A stretch of 64,000 bases of DNA from Salegentibacter sediminis. GTDB taxonomy: Bacteria > Bacteroidota > Bacteroidia > Flavobacteriales > Flavobacteriaceae. The DNA lies in contig NZ_MSJR01000007.1 in assembly GCF_002078605.1 (NCBI RefSeq), positions 62,001-126,000 of the forward strand, written 5' to 3'. The translations under genes were made by a program, and so were the position numbers. Shown in pieces: positions 1 through 9,880 of this stretch. The notes beneath the pieces were generated by a model that was not told where the DNA came from, did no database searches, and saw only the letters and a list, made by a program, of their open reading frames with translations. Every line of letters starts with the position of its first letter. Position 1 is the first letter of the stretch.

Positions 1-602
1 AAAACAATTCAGGAAAAGCAACTTTACTTAAACTTATTGCAGGTTTATATGAAGTAAAAGAGGGAGTAGTTTCTTACAACGGGATCTCCCTCACCAATTT
101 AAATATTACCGATATGAGAAGGGTGATAGGTGAATGTTTTGCCCAGGGAACCCTGTTTGAAGGCACGGTGCTGGAAAATATCACGATGGGAAGAAAAAAT
201 ATTCCTTTCGAAAATGTAAAATGGGCGGTTAATCATCTAAAGCTAAAAAGTTTTATCAGGAATCTTCCAAAAGGCTACGATACTTTCGTAGAACCCCAGG
301 GTTATAAATTTTCCCGCAGTATTATTACAAAGCTCCTAATTGCCAGAAGTATTGTAAGCAAACCAAATCTATTGCTCATCGAGGATATTCTTGACAATCT
401 GGATCGCCTGGAACGACTTAAAATTATGGATTTCCTTACTTCTGAAGAACAGGACTGGACCCTGATAGCCGTTTCATCTGAGGCACATTTCGCTAAACGC
501 TGTGATCGAATTGCCATTGTTTCAAATGGAAAAATCACTAAAACCGGCACCTATGAGGAATTGAAATTTTCAGAAGAATTTAAAAACGAGGAAGATGCTT
601 AA
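1..602 (+). CDS. ABC exporter ATPase C-terminal part, degenerate motifs (partial)
   Basis: The gene enters from the left edge and is open from base 3, so the first visible residues are the end of a Walker A (NNSGKATLLKLI). About 199 residues of the nucleotide-binding domain are present, ending NEEDA. The order Walker A, Q-loop region (ECFAQGTLFEGTVLENI), signature region and Walker B is that of HlyB/LktB-type exporter ATPases. The conserved sites are unusual. The LSGGQ signature is replaced by KFSRSI. The Walker B end reads LLLIEDILDNLD, so the usual Asp-Glu pair is Glu-Asp. The H-loop histidine position reads SSE. The stop overlaps the next start by 8 bases, and the HlyD-like and TolC-like genes follow, so it should be the energising subunit of that export system. 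Any membrane or peptidase domain lies outside the window. Family assignment is firm; ATPase activity is doubtful. Confidence 0.85.
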   Translation, partial: NNSGKATLLKLIAGLYEVKEGVVSYNGISLTNLNITDMRRVIGECFAQGTLFEGTVLENITMGRKNIPFENVKWAVNHLKLKSFIRNLPKGYDTFVEPQGYKFSRSIITKLLIARSIVSKPNLLLIEDILDNLDRLERLKIMDFLTSEEQDWTLIAVSSEAHFAKRCDRIAIVSNGKITKTGTYEELKFSEEFKNEEDA

Positions 603-1944
603 TATATCATCAAATAAAATATCCGACAAGGTAAACCAAACTTCCTACAGTAGCCTTGAAAAGGTTGAAAGCCGGAAATCTGGAAAATGGGTTAAACGCC
701 TCATCACCATATTTTTCCTGCTCATTTTAATAAGTATGTTTCTTCCATGGACTCAGAATATAAGAAGCAAAGGTGAGGTAACCGCACTTAAGCCGGAACA
801 TCGGCCGCAAAGCATTCAATCTATAATTGCAGGAAGAATAGAGAAATGGTTTGTAATGGAAGGCGATTACGTTAAAAAAGGAGATACCATAATGTTCGTT
901 TCAGAAATAAAGGACGAATATTTTGACCCTGATCTTTTAGACCGAACCCGGGCACAACTAAATGCTAAAGAGCAGGCCGTTGGATCCTACAGGGAGAAAG
1001 TAAAAGCCCTGGACAACAGGATCGCAGCTCTCTTGGAAACCAATCAGCTAAAATTGCAGCAGGCACGAAATAAAGCACAGCAGGCAAAGTTGAAGGTGGA
1101 AAGCGATAGTATGGATTATCAGGCAGCTATCATTAATTATGAAATTGCTGAAGAACAATACGCGCGAATTCTCGGCTTGTATGAAGAAGGACTAAAATCC
1201 CTTACCGATCTTGAAAACCGCCGACTTAGCATGCGAAAGGAAGAAGCCGAAATGATTTCTGCCCAAAATAAATTGCTCACCAGCCAGAACGAGGTGATCA
1301 ATGCTGAAGTAGAATTGAGCTCTATCCAGGCACAATATCGTGATGCCGTTGCAAAAGCTGAATCAGATAAATATACTACGCTTACAGGCCTATATGAATC
1401 GGAAGCAGAGATCACCAAGCTGGAGAACCAATACACCAATTACTCGGTGAGACAGGGAATGTATTATATCACGGCACCTACCAATGGTTATATCACCCAG
1501 GCCATCCAGTCTGGGATTGGTGAAACCTTGAAGGAAGGCGATCAAATTGTAAGCATTATGCCGGCCGATTACCAGTTGGCCGTAGAAATGTATGTACGAC
1601 CGCTGGACCTGCCTCTTTTGCAAAAAGGCCAGGACGTGCGTATTCAATTTGATGGATGGCCGGCGATTGTTTTTTCGGGCTGGCCGGAGCAAAGTTACGG
1701 CACATATGGCGGAGAGATCTTTGCCATAGACAGGTTCATCACTAAAAACGGGCGGTATAGGGTTTTAGTCGCTCCCGATCCCGAAGAAGCACAATGGCCT
1801 GAAGCCTTACGATTAGGCGCAGGAACTTCAAATATGGTATTGCTTAAAAATGTACCCGTCTGGTACGAGCTGTGGAGAAATATTAATGGCTTCCCTCCCG
1901 ATTTTTATGCTCCTGCCAAAGAAAACAATACAGACAAAAAGTAA
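595..1944 (+). CDS. HlyD-family membrane fusion (adaptor) protein
   Basis: 449 residues. A basic N-terminus is followed by one membrane segment (about residues 33-54, RLITIFFLLILISMFLPW). Next comes the first half of a biotinyl-lipoyl-like domain (QSIIAGRIEKWFVMEGDYVK), then a long charged region around residues 115-280 that should form the coiled-coil hairpin. The returning lipoyl half contains APTNGYITQ, and a beta-barrel region closes the protein. This is the plan of periplasmic adaptors that bridge an inner-membrane ABC exporter and a TolC channel. It overlaps the ATPase gene by 8 bases and is followed 29 bases later by a TolC-like gene, so the three are probably one operon and one complex. 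The substrate is not shown by the sequence. Confidence 0.88.
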   Translation: MLNISSNKISDKVNQTSYSSLEKVESRKSGKWVKRLITIFFLLILISMFLPWTQNIRSKGEVTALKPEHRPQSIQSIIAGRIEKWFVMEGDYVKKGDTIMFVSEIKDEYFDPDLLDRTRAQLNAKEQAVGSYREKVKALDNRIAALLETNQLKLQQARNKAQQAKLKVESDSMDYQAAIINYEIAEEQYARILGLYEEGLKSLTDLENRRLSMRKEEAEMISAQNKLLTSQNEVINAEVELSSIQAQYRDAVAKAESDKYTTLTGLYESEAEITKLENQYTNYSVRQGMYYITAPTNGYITQAIQSGIGETLKEGDQIVSIMPADYQLAVEMYVRPLDLPLLQKGQDVRIQFDGWPAIVFSGWPEQSYGTYGGEIFAIDRFITKNGRYRVLVAPDPEEAQWPEALRLGAGTSNMVLLKNVPVWYELWRNINGFPPDFYAPAKENNTDKK

Positions 1945-1973
1945 AAAACCTTTCTGCTAATCAACAAACTAAA

Positions 1974-3386
1974 ATGAGCATTCTAAAAAAGATACTTCTG
2001 CTACTACTAACTATTTTCCAGATTTCCCCAGGCTGGGCACAGGAATTTGAGGCAGAAAACATCCTGACTTTTGAGGAATATATCGAACTCGTAAAGGCAA
2101 ATCACCCGGTAGCCCGACAGGCCGAGAATCGATTACAAATTGGAGAGGCCGACATCCAGCAAGCCAGGGGCGTTTTTGATCCTAAAATCTTTAACAACAC
2201 AAAACAGAAGAATTTTAAAGGCACCGAATATTATAGCATTATTGAAAGCGGATTAAAAATACCAACCTGGTTTGGAATAGAGCTGCACGGGGGTTACGAT
2301 CTTAATGAGGGGGCTTACCTCAACCCGCAAAACCTCACTCCCGCAAACGGGCTCTGGTATGGCGGAATCTCGGTTTCCCTGGGGGAAGGACTTTTTATCG
2401 ATGAAAGACGAGCCGAACTTAGAAAAGCACAGCTATTTCAAAAAATGACTCAAATGGAACGGGAGCTAATGCTTAACGAACTTATCTATGAGGCAGGCAA
2501 AGCATACTGGAAATGGTTTGAAAGTTATTCGGTGATGCAAACCTATAAGGAAGCTATAGAAATTGCCGAAGAACGTTATCAAGGGGTTCGCCAAAGCAGT
2601 CTCGCCGGAGAGGTGGCAGCCATAGACACCACCGAAGCTCGAATACAGGTACAAAACAACCGCATAGGCTATAATGAAGCCCGGCTGGAGTTTGAAAATG
2701 CTTCGGAGCTGATTTCGGTTTATCTCTGGCTTGAAGGCGTTACTCCTCTTGAAATAGCCGAAGGCACTATTCCGGCCTTTCAGGAGGCTACAGGCATCCC
2801 TATCGATGAACAATTTTTAGGAGATATCGAGGAGCTCATCGAGCAACATCCCGAGCTTAGACGCAGTGGATTAAAGGTAGATCAGTTGGAAATAGACCGT
2901 CGCTGGAGCAGGGAACAATTAAAACCTGAGCTCAACTTAAAGTACAATGTTTTAACCGAAAGCATAGACAAGATTCCCAGCGCTGAATATTCCTTAAACA
3001 ACTATAATTTTGGGCTTGAATTTGAAATGCCGCTTTTTTTAAGGAAAGAACGGGGAAAAGTTAAACTGGCCAATCTCAAGATCGCCGATGCCCGGCTGGA
3101 CCTGGATAATTATCGCGCCAATCTGAAATACAAAGCCAGGGCTGCCCTCAACGAATGGAAAACCAGTAACCAACAATTGGAAATCTACCGGCAGAACGTA
3201 GAAAATACCAGACGATTACTGGAAGGCGAAAGGCGTATGTTCAGAGCAGGGGAAAGCTCACTTTTTATGGTGAATTCCAGGCAGATGAGCTATATAAATG
3301 CCCAAAATAAATTCTTTGAGTATATTTCGAAGAATCGGATAGCCCGTTTAAAAACCTTTTATAGGTTTGGGTTGATTGGGGAGTGA
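1974..3386 (+). CDS. TolC-family outer-membrane efflux protein
   Basis: 470 residues with a signal peptide (hydrophobic LLLLLTIFQISPGWA, cleavage near residue 22). Two long alpha-helical repeats with OEP-type features follow, for example HPVARQAENRLQIGEADIQQ-like segments near residue 45 and HPELRRSGLKVDQLEIDRRW near residue 290. Length and layout fit the outer-membrane channel of a tripartite exporter. It is the third gene after the ABC ATPase and HlyD-like adaptor and very likely works with them. It could serve other pumps too, as TolC proteins often do. Confidence 0.85.
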   Translation: MSILKKILLLLLTIFQISPGWAQEFEAENILTFEEYIELVKANHPVARQAENRLQIGEADIQQARGVFDPKIFNNTKQKNFKGTEYYSIIESGLKIPTWFGIELHGGYDLNEGAYLNPQNLTPANGLWYGGISVSLGEGLFIDERRAELRKAQLFQKMTQMERELMLNELIYEAGKAYWKWFESYSVMQTYKEAIEIAEERYQGVRQSSLAGEVAAIDTTEARIQVQNNRIGYNEARLEFENASELISVYLWLEGVTPLEIAEGTIPAFQEATGIPIDEQFLGDIEELIEQHPELRRSGLKVDQLEIDRRWSREQLKPELNLKYNVLTESIDKIPSAEYSLNNYNFGLEFEMPLFLRKERGKVKLANLKIADARLDLDNYRANLKYKARAALNEWKTSNQQLEIYRQNVENTRRLLEGERRMFRAGESSLFMVNSRQMSYINAQNKFFEYISKNRIARLKTFYRFGLIGE

Positions 3387-3506
3387 TTTTAGATTTTAGG
3401 TTATTGGTATTAGCTAAAACTATGTTTAAATAATCAGGCCAGGAAAATTTCCTGTTTTCAAAAGTGTAATTTAGAGGCCTCAAATGTTTAGCTTTATTTT
3501 CTACAA

Positions 3507-4508
3507 ATGAAAAAAAGATACTGGATTATTTTAATTCTTCTCCTGGTATTGGTTGTAACCTACTTTTCCGGTCCGAAACCCATCAATCCAAATTACACAT
3601 TGGAACTACCAGAAATTCCCTCTTCCAATTTGAAGCTTCTGGAAGACTACCTTAAAAAGACGGAAGCTAAACATGCTCTTAGGGAAGATAATCAGGCCAG
3701 AATTAAGTGGCAGGAGGAACCACCGCAGGTTACAGAATACAGTATCGTATACCTGCACGGATTTGCAGGTAGTTATCGGGATGCTTATCCCGTGAATGTG
3801 AATATTGCAGATAGCCTAAATGCAAATATTTATCTTGCACGTTGGGCAGGCCATGGGATGAAGCCTGAGGTAGCCCTCAAAGATTTTACGCCTGAGACCG
3901 CCTGGAATTCTGCTAAAGAAGCTTTAGTAATAGGGAACAGGATTGGGAAGAAGGTAATTATTATGAGTACTTCTACAGGAGGCACCCTGGCTATAAAGTT
4001 GGCCGCAGCATACCCCGACATGGTTTATGCGCTTATCAACCTGGCACCCAATACTAAAGATGACCAAACCGGCTCCTTTGTGTTAAATTCTCCCTGGGGT
4101 TACGAAATTGCCGGCCTGGTTTCCTTTGGGGAGCATAAAATAATTGAGCATGAACAAAAAATCGCAGAGAAGTATTGGGATACGATTTACCCATCCAAGG
4201 CATTGGTAGACCTACAAATATTGGTGGGGTCTACGATGAAGCCGGAAACTTTTTCCAGACTAAACTGCCCGGTCTTAACGCTTTATTACAAAGAGAATTA
4301 CTTTCAGAAAGATAATCACGTAGAAGTAAGCTCTTATCCTGAAGTTCACGAAGCCTTTTCTACAGTAGATTCTTTAAAAAAACTTGTTGCGCTTAGCACC
4401 CCTGAGACGCACTTTATTGGGAGCGATATCAAATCCAAGGATACTAAAAGCGTGGAGAAAGAAATCATGGTTTTTCTAAAGGAGGATTTAGGTATTACTA
4501 TTCCCTAA
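3507..4508 (+). CDS. Membrane-anchored alpha/beta hydrolase (lipase/esterase-like)
   Basis: 333 residues. An N-terminal hydrophobic stretch (residues 5-20, YWIILILLLVLVVTYF) suggests an uncleaved membrane anchor. The alpha/beta-hydrolase features are an oxyanion-hole segment (YLHGFAGSYRD, near residue 83), a nucleophile elbow STSTG with Ser156 as the likely catalytic serine, and a late histidine in ETHFIGS. The WAGHG segment near residue 113 resembles monoacylglycerol lipase and carboxylesterase relatives. It stands alone, followed only by a tRNA on the other strand, so the substrate cannot be assigned. Confidence 0.75.
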   Translation: MKKRYWIILILLLVLVVTYFSGPKPINPNYTLELPEIPSSNLKLLEDYLKKTEAKHALREDNQARIKWQEEPPQVTEYSIVYLHGFAGSYRDAYPVNVNIADSLNANIYLARWAGHGMKPEVALKDFTPETAWNSAKEALVIGNRIGKKVIIMSTSTGGTLAIKLAAAYPDMVYALINLAPNTKDDQTGSFVLNSPWGYEIAGLVSFGEHKIIEHEQKIAEKYWDTIYPSKALVDLQILVGSTMKPETFSRLNCPVLTLYYKENYFQKDNHVEVSSYPEVHEAFSTVDSLKKLVALSTPETHFIGSDIKSKDTKSVEKEIMVFLKEDLGITIP

Positions 4509-4532
4509 GCATGTTTCATCCCTTTTATTTAT

Positions 4533-4565
4533 GAAAAAGCCCCACAAACTCAATGTCTGTAGGGC
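4533..4565 (-). terminator. Intrinsic terminator of tRNA-Val(GAC)
   Basis: Read on the minus strand, a 10-bp stem (GCCCTACAGA with TTTGTGGGGC, two G-T pairs) with a 7-base loop is followed by a T run. It lies 18 bases downstream of the tRNA. Confidence 0.7.
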
Positions 4566-4582
4566 GCTGCGAAGATTTAATG

Positions 4583-4657
4583 TGAGTGATACTGGATTCG
4601 AACCAGTGACCCCTACCCTGTCAAGGTAGTGCTCTGAACCAACTGAGCTAATCACCC
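4583..4657 (-). tRNA. tRNA-Val (anticodon GAC)
   Basis: 75 bases on the minus strand. The acceptor stem GGGTGAT pairs with ATCACTC (one G-T pair). The D-arm contains AGCTCAGTTGGTTCAGAGC. The anticodon stem-loop is CTACC-TTGACAG-GGTAG with anticodon GAC, and the T-arm contains GGTTCGAATCC. The CCA end is not encoded. A terminator follows directly. Confidence 0.95.
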
Positions 4658-4772
4658 TTTTAGATATCAGCAAAAATAAGATTTAAAATCTTTTTACAGC
4701 ATTTTTTTGCGATGGCTCTTTTGAAAATATTTTTTATGCTAAAATTTTCAAATTCTTTAATAGCAGGCGGGA

Positions 4773-5324
4773 TTAGTACCGGCTGGAGGCTCCCTTAAGT
4801 TGCTTTAGGCTTAGTTCCCCAAACTCTCTCACGCTTTCCCAGTTCGTGTACTCTATACAAGTATCTGATTTTGTTGGACCGTGGGTAAATTTCATTATAA
4901 GTTTTATCATAATCCTGTCTAGCATAGAATAGGCCCGGTAATCGAGTTTACCTGCGAACACAGCCATAAAATCAGGTTTCCAATTAACCTCCTTTAAGAA
5001 TTTGATCAGGTAGGGATTGGTCCCGGGGGAATTCCTGTCGCTTTTTCTGGCCACCAGATTAACAGAAAAGAAGGCAGTGGTAATCCGGCTAAGGCTTTCT
5101 TTATTATTTAAAACAAATTTCCGAACCCTGATATTATGCTTCCCGTATCGTACCCCTGCACCTATAATCAGGAGATCAAAGTCAGTCACCTGCTCTTCAA
5201 AATCCTCAATGGAGTACAATTTGGCTGCCACTTTCTGCTCACGCAAGTCCTGTAATAAGGCTTCAGCTATCTTTTTAGTCTGCCCATCAACACTGGAATA
5301 GATGATGCCAAGCTTTTTTTCCAT
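4773..5324 (-). CDS. hemG: Menaquinone-dependent protoporphyrinogen IX dehydrogenase (HemG type)
   Basis: 183 residues, a flavodoxin-like fold. The N-terminal FMN phosphate loop is IIYSSVDGQTKKIA (residues 7-20), the second flavin-binding segment is LLIIGAGVRYGKH (near 51-63), and the C-terminal IEYTNWESVREF closely matches the HemG signature end. HemG oxidises protoporphyrinogen IX to protoporphyrin IX in haem synthesis and passes electrons to menaquinone, so it works without oxygen. It is the last gene of the minus-strand run with pflB and pflA, which fits an anaerobic role. Other flavodoxin-domain proteins are possible but less likely given the C-terminal motif. Confidence 0.82.
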   Translation of the reverse strand: MEKKLGIIYSSVDGQTKKIAEALLQDLREQKVAAKLYSIEDFEEQVTDFDLLIIGAGVRYGKHNIRVRKFVLNNKESLSRITTAFFSVNLVARKSDRNSPGTNPYLIKFLKEVNWKPDFMAVFAGKLDYRAYSMLDRIMIKLIMKFTHGPTKSDTCIEYTNWESVREFGELSLKQLKGASSRY

Positions 5325-5409
5325 TAGACCCTGACTTTAGGTGAATAAAAATAGGGAAATCCAGCAAGACTTAAGCATTATTTCTCCTAATCACCGATGC
5401 TCCGCTTAC

Positions 5410-6198
5410 TTAATTTACCCTTACCTCTCTGAAATAATTCTTTAATATTTCTGAAATATTCTTAAGCTTCTGTTGAGTAGGAGGTTCAATTCCTTTAAGC
5501 TTATACTCCATTCCCATGGCCTCCCATTTATGCACTCCCAGCATATGGTATGGCAGCACATCAATTCGTTCTATATGTTTATATTCCTGAAAGAATTTTC
5601 CCAGTTCGTGCAAATACTCTTCCTGATCAGACCAGCCGGGAACAAGCACATACCGAAGCCACATCGGCTTTCCTGTTTCTTCCCTATGGGCTGCTACCTT
5701 GAAGGTGTTTTTATTTGAAAGCCCGGTAAGTTTCCGGTGCCATTCTTCATTAAAATGTTTCACGTCCAGCATCAACAGGTCTGTTTCCTCCAGCAGTTCT
5801 TTAGTTTGTGTATCTATAAGCCTGCCGTTGGTATCAAGAGCTGTATTAATCCCTTCCTCGTGCAATCTCCTGAACAGCTGTTTCAGAGGTTTCCGCTGTA
5901 GCAAGGGCTCCCCGCCCGAAACAGTGACTCCCCCGGTTTTTCCGAAATAGCGTTTCTGCCTGATCGCCCGTTGCACAATTTCTTCAATCTCTATAAAACT
6001 ACCTCCCTTAACATCCATAGTATCGGGATTAGCGCAATAAAGGCAACGAAATTGGCAACCCTGCACGAATACCACCATCCTGATTCCCGGGCCGTCATGA
6101 GTCCCAAAACTCTCAATGGAATGGATTCTGAGTTGATCTGAGCTTCCCTCATTGAGTTGGGTCGCATCCTGGGGAACAAGCATTCCGTTTTTGATCAT
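5410..6198 (-). CDS. pflA: Pyruvate formate-lyase activating enzyme
   Basis: 262 residues, a radical SAM protein. The CxxxCxxC cluster motif is CQFRCLYC (near residues 48-55), preceded by the ESFGTHDGPGIRMVVFVQG segment typical of PflA. The GGVTVSGGEPLLQ segment (SAM amino-group binding) and LDTNG follow. It uses SAM and a [4Fe-4S] cluster to place the glycyl radical on PflB, whose gene is 105 bases upstream in the same direction. Met1 gives the full frame; Met6 (MLVPQ) is a possible alternative start. Confidence 0.93.
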   Translation of the reverse strand: MIKNGMLVPQDATQLNEGSSDQLRIHSIESFGTHDGPGIRMVVFVQGCQFRCLYCANPDTMDVKGGSFIEIEEIVQRAIRQKRYFGKTGGVTVSGGEPLLQRKPLKQLFRRLHEEGINTALDTNGRLIDTQTKELLEETDLLMLDVKHFNEEWHRKLTGLSNKNTFKVAAHREETGKPMWLRYVLVPGWSDQEEYLHELGKFFQEYKHIERIDVLPYHMLGVHKWEAMGMEYKLKGIEPPTQQKLKNISEILKNYFREVRVN

Positions 6199-6303
6199 TT
6201 TTTTAGCTTTTCAGAAGTTATTGAGAGTTGGGCAACAGCACCGGAATGATTCTTCAAAGGGAAAAATCAAACCGGTACAAACCCAAAGCGCTACACTTTA
6301 ATC

Positions 6304-8544
6304 TTACATTCTTTCGTGGAAGGTTCTTGTGATCACCTCCAACTGATGTGCTTTAGACAGGCGGATAAAATTAACCGCATAACCTGAGACCCTTATCGTC
6401 AACTGGGGATAGTTCTCAGGATGCTCATAGGCGTCCATCAAAGTTTCCCGATTGAGAACATTAACATTAAGATGGTGTCCCTTATTAGAAAAATAGCCAT
6501 CAAGCAAGGTAATTAGGTTCTCTACCTGATCTTCAGGGGCGCTACCCAAAGACTTTGGTACTATAGAGAAGGTATTTGAAATCCCATCCATCGCATCGCG
6601 GTAATCAAGTTTAGCAACCGAATTTAGCGAAGCTATGGCACCATGGGTGTCCCGCCCGTGCACAGGATTCGCGCCGGGAGCGAAGGCTTCGCCGGCTTTT
6701 CTTCCGTCTGGAGTGGCTCCCGTCTTTTTACCATACATAACATTAGATGTTATGGTAAGCAAAGACATGGATGGCTGTGCATTCTTATAGCATTTGTGCT
6801 TAGCAAGTTCGGTAAAGAAAGAATGAGAAATATCTTTTGCGATGGTATCTACCCAGTCATCGTCATTTCCGAACTTAGGAAAATCTCCCTCTATTTTAAA
6901 ATCTACTGTAAGTCCATCCTCATTCCGAATTGGCTTAACCCGGGCATATTTTATGGCCGATAAAGAATCGGCAATAATCGAGATTCCAGCAGCACCATAA
7001 GCCATATCGATACCAGGATCGGAATCTATTAATGCCATCTGGGCTTTTTCATAGTAATACCTGTCGTGCATATAGTGAATAATATTCATAGTTTTTGAAT
7101 ATACCCTGGCCACTTCTGCCATTGCAGGCCTGAACTTTTCCATTACCTCATCATAATTCAGGTATTCCCCTTCAATCGGTGAAATGTCTTTCAGTATCTT
7201 TTTTCCTGAAATTTCTTCACGACCTTCATTCAGGGCCATTAAAAGGACTTTTGGTAAATTCACGCGTGCACCAAAGAATTGGATTCTTTTTCCAAGGTCC
7301 TGATGAGAAACACAACAGGCTATCCCGTAATCATCCGATCCGCGGTACTCTCTCATCATATCATCATTCATATACTGAATGGAAGAGGTATCAATAGAAA
7401 CTTTAGTACAGAATTTTTTAAATCCTTCGGGGAGATTATCTGCCCAAAGCACTGTTAAGTTTGGTTCTGGTGAAGGCCCAAGATTATACAGCGTTTGCAG
7501 AAAGCGGAAAGAGTTCTTGGTAACTTTAGTCCTTCCATCTTCAAACTGTCCTCCTATGGTTTCGGTAACCCAGGTAGGATCACCCCCAAAGATCTCATCA
7601 TAGGCACCCGGCCTAAGATGGCGCACCATTCGCAATTTCATTACAAACTGATCTACCAGTTCCTGGGCTTCCTCTTCAGAAATAAATCCGTTGGCGAGAT
7701 CTCTTTCAAAATAAATATCAAGGAAAGAAGAAACATTTCCAAGGGACATAGCAGCACCATCCTGCTCCTTTACGGCAGCCAGATAGGCCATATACACCCA
7801 TTGAATGGCTTCCCGGGCATTATTAGCAGGACGACCAAGATCAAGCCCATATAAAGCACCTAATTTTATAATATCCTTTAGAGCCACTATCTGATCGTTT
7901 ATTTCCTCGCGAAGTCGGATCTTATGGTCATCCATCTCCCCGTCAATAGTTTTTTTATCAGCCAGTTTCACCTCAATTAGACGATCGGCTCCATAAAGAG
8001 CCAGACGACGATAGTCTCCGATGATCCTTCCGCGGGCATAATTATCTGGTAATCCTGTGAGAACACCGTGAGACCTATAACTTCTTATTTCGGAGTCATA
8101 AGCCGAAAACACCGCGTTGTTGTGGTCTTTAGTATAGTTAAATAATTCTGTCACCCAATCGGCTACTTTCAGACCTTTTTCTGAAACAGCACCTTCCACC
8201 ACCCGGATCCCTCCGAAAGGCTTCATGGCTCTTTTTAGAAGTTCATCTGTTTGTAATCCCACCACTACTTCGAGATCTTTCTTAATATAACCGGGGCCAT
8301 GGCTGGTAATGCTAGAAATGGTTTCGGTGTCTATGGATCTGCATCCGCCGTTTACCCGCTCTTCTTTCATAGCGTCAAGGCAAAGCTGCCATAATTCCTT
8401 TGTTCTTTCGGTAGCTCCTTTAAGAAAGGTAGCATCTCCATAGTATGGAGTGATATTTCTTACAACAAAATCCCTTACATCAATTTTTTGGTTCCAAACC
8501 TCCTCATCCTGTGGGGAAAGCACCTTGTTAGACACGTCAATCAT
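6304..8544 (-). CDS. pflB: Formate C-acetyltransferase (pyruvate formate-lyase)
   Basis: 746 residues, close to the usual length. The adjacent catalytic cysteines are Cys410-Cys411 in GIACCVSHQ, and the glycyl-radical site is Gly721 in RVSGYAVNF. The enzyme converts pyruvate and CoA to acetyl-CoA and formate when activated by PflA, and is inactivated by oxygen. It sits between a transporter gene (49 bases upstream) and pflA, so the set appears co-transcribed on the minus strand. It suggests that this organism can ferment or survive without oxygen. Confidence 0.96.
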   Translation of the reverse strand: MIDVSNKVLSPQDEEVWNQKIDVRDFVVRNITPYYGDATFLKGATERTKELWQLCLDAMKEERVNGGCRSIDTETISSITSHGPGYIKKDLEVVVGLQTDELLKRAMKPFGGIRVVEGAVSEKGLKVADWVTELFNYTKDHNNAVFSAYDSEIRSYRSHGVLTGLPDNYARGRIIGDYRRLALYGADRLIEVKLADKKTIDGEMDDHKIRLREEINDQIVALKDIIKLGALYGLDLGRPANNAREAIQWVYMAYLAAVKEQDGAAMSLGNVSSFLDIYFERDLANGFISEEEAQELVDQFVMKLRMVRHLRPGAYDEIFGGDPTWVTETIGGQFEDGRTKVTKNSFRFLQTLYNLGPSPEPNLTVLWADNLPEGFKKFCTKVSIDTSSIQYMNDDMMREYRGSDDYGIACCVSHQDLGKRIQFFGARVNLPKVLLMALNEGREEISGKKILKDISPIEGEYLNYDEVMEKFRPAMAEVARVYSKTMNIIHYMHDRYYYEKAQMALIDSDPGIDMAYGAAGISIIADSLSAIKYARVKPIRNEDGLTVDFKIEGDFPKFGNDDDWVDTIAKDISHSFFTELAKHKCYKNAQPSMSLLTITSNVMYGKKTGATPDGRKAGEAFAPGANPVHGRDTHGAIASLNSVAKLDYRDAMDGISNTFSIVPKSLGSAPEDQVENLITLLDGYFSNKGHHLNVNVLNRETLMDAYEHPENYPQLTIRVSGYAVNFIRLSKAHQLEVITRTFHERM

Positions 8545-8593
8545 AGTTTTATATTTAGTAGTTATTTATACTTTATGGGATTACATTTTTAGA

Positions 8594-9880
8594 CTATACA
8601 TATTCAGGTTCCTGCTCTACGACAGGTTTTTCTTTTCTATTTGCAGATTCCTTTTTTAGTTTTTTAATTTCCTTTTGGGTCAGCAAAGACAGACCAAATG
8701 CGACTACCAGGAGTCCGGCGAAAAAGTAAAGCGTTCCATTATAGCTTTCTGTAACACTACGTGACCAGGCAGCGAAAAGAGGTCCGGCCATTCCTGCAGC
8801 AGCCCAGGCTGTAAGCATATAGCCGTGAATGGCTCCAAGCTGTTTAGTGCCAAAGACATCTCCTATATAAGCCGGAATGGTAGCAAAACCTCCTCCGTAA
8901 CAGGACATAATAAGGAAGATAACCGCCTGGAAAAGCAATGCATTGGTAATGCCGGGAAGGGTAAAAAAGGCGATGATCTGGATAGCAAAAAAGAGCGTAT
9001 ACATTGCAGGACGACCTATTTTATCAGAAAAAGTAGCCCAGCCAATTCGACCGGCTCCGTTGAACAATCCCATGATCCCAACCATAGTAGCAGCTGAAAT
9101 TACCGTAAGGCCAGCATATTCCTGAGCCATCGGGGAGGCTACGGAAATAATCGCGATCCCACATGAGATATTTATGAAAAGCATTAACCATAAATACCAG
9201 AATCTTCTTGTTTTAACAGCCTGGTTAGCCGTAAGTTGTGAAAGATCCTCGGTAACCTTCTTCTTTCCAGCTGCAACTGTAGCCTTGAAACCTGCAGGCA
9301 TCCAGTCTTTTGGTGGTGGAGCAAGATAAAGAGAGGAAACGAATATAATGGTGAAATAGGCAGACCCCATAATGAAAAAGGTATTAGCAATGCCTACAGC
9401 AGCGATCAGATAAACAATTATTGGACTGCTAACGAGTGCTGCGAATCCGAAGCCCATAATGGCTAGTCCAGTGGCTAATCCGCGCCGATCAGGAAACCAT
9501 TTTATAAGGGTGGATACCGGGGTTATATACCCCAGGCCTAAGCCAATTCCCCCAAAGATGCCATAAAAGAGATACAGCAGGTAAAGAGATTCCAGATATA
9601 TGGCGAGTCCCGAACCTGCAATCCCTATTCCGAAAAAGATAGCTGCAAGTATTCCAGATTTTTTAGGTCCCTTCTTTTCGAGATAATGGCCCAAAAAGGC
9701 AGCAGAAATACCCAGGAAAAATATGGCGAGACTAAAGGTGAACTGAGTATCCCTAAGCTCCCAGCCAAACTGCTCGATCAAAGGTTTAGTGTAAACACTC
9801 CAGGCATAAACTGAGCCGATAGAGATGTGAATTCCTACAGCAGAGGCAGCGATTAACCAACGGTTTTTTTCTTTTCCCAT
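8594..9880 (-). CDS. OFA-family major facilitator transporter
   Basis: 428 residues with about 12 predicted membrane segments and a charged C-terminal tail (KEIKKLKKESANRKEKP). The start GIHISIGSVYAWSVYTKPL matches the oxalate/formate antiporter-like (OFA) branch of the major facilitator superfamily. A loop KWFPDRRGLATG (residues about 128-139) is the MFS loop motif. It is the first gene ahead of pflB-pflA. By position it may carry formate or another fermentation acid, but OFA members have varied or unknown substrates, so this is inference from context. Confidence 0.8.
   Translation of the reverse strand: MGKEKNRWLIAASAVGIHISIGSVYAWSVYTKPLIEQFGWELRDTQFTFSLAIFFLGISAAFLGHYLEKKGPKKSGILAAIFFGIGIAGSGLAIYLESLYLLYLFYGIFGGIGLGLGYITPVSTLIKWFPDRRGLATGLAIMGFGFAALVSSPIIVYLIAAVGIANTFFIMGSAYFTIIFVSSLYLAPPPKDWMPAGFKATVAAGKKKVTEDLSQLTANQAVKTRRFWYLWLMLFINISCGIAIISVASPMAQEYAGLTVISAATMVGIMGLFNGAGRIGWATFSDKIGRPAMYTLFFAIQIIAFFTLPGITNALLFQAVIFLIMSCYGGGFATIPAYIGDVFGTKQLGAIHGYMLTAWAAAGMAGPLFAAWSRSVTESYNGTLYFFAGLLVVAFGLSLLTQKEIKKLKKESANRKEKPVVEQEPEYV

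Noticed and set aside
3440-3458. CAGGAAA-A-TTTCCTG palindrome followed by TTTT after the TolC-like gene
   Set aside because: The loop would be too small for the full stem and the shortened stem is only four pairs, so I did not call it a terminator.
4488-4673. 61-codon open frame over tRNA-Val(GAC)
   Set aside because: Produced by reading through the tRNA and its terminator.
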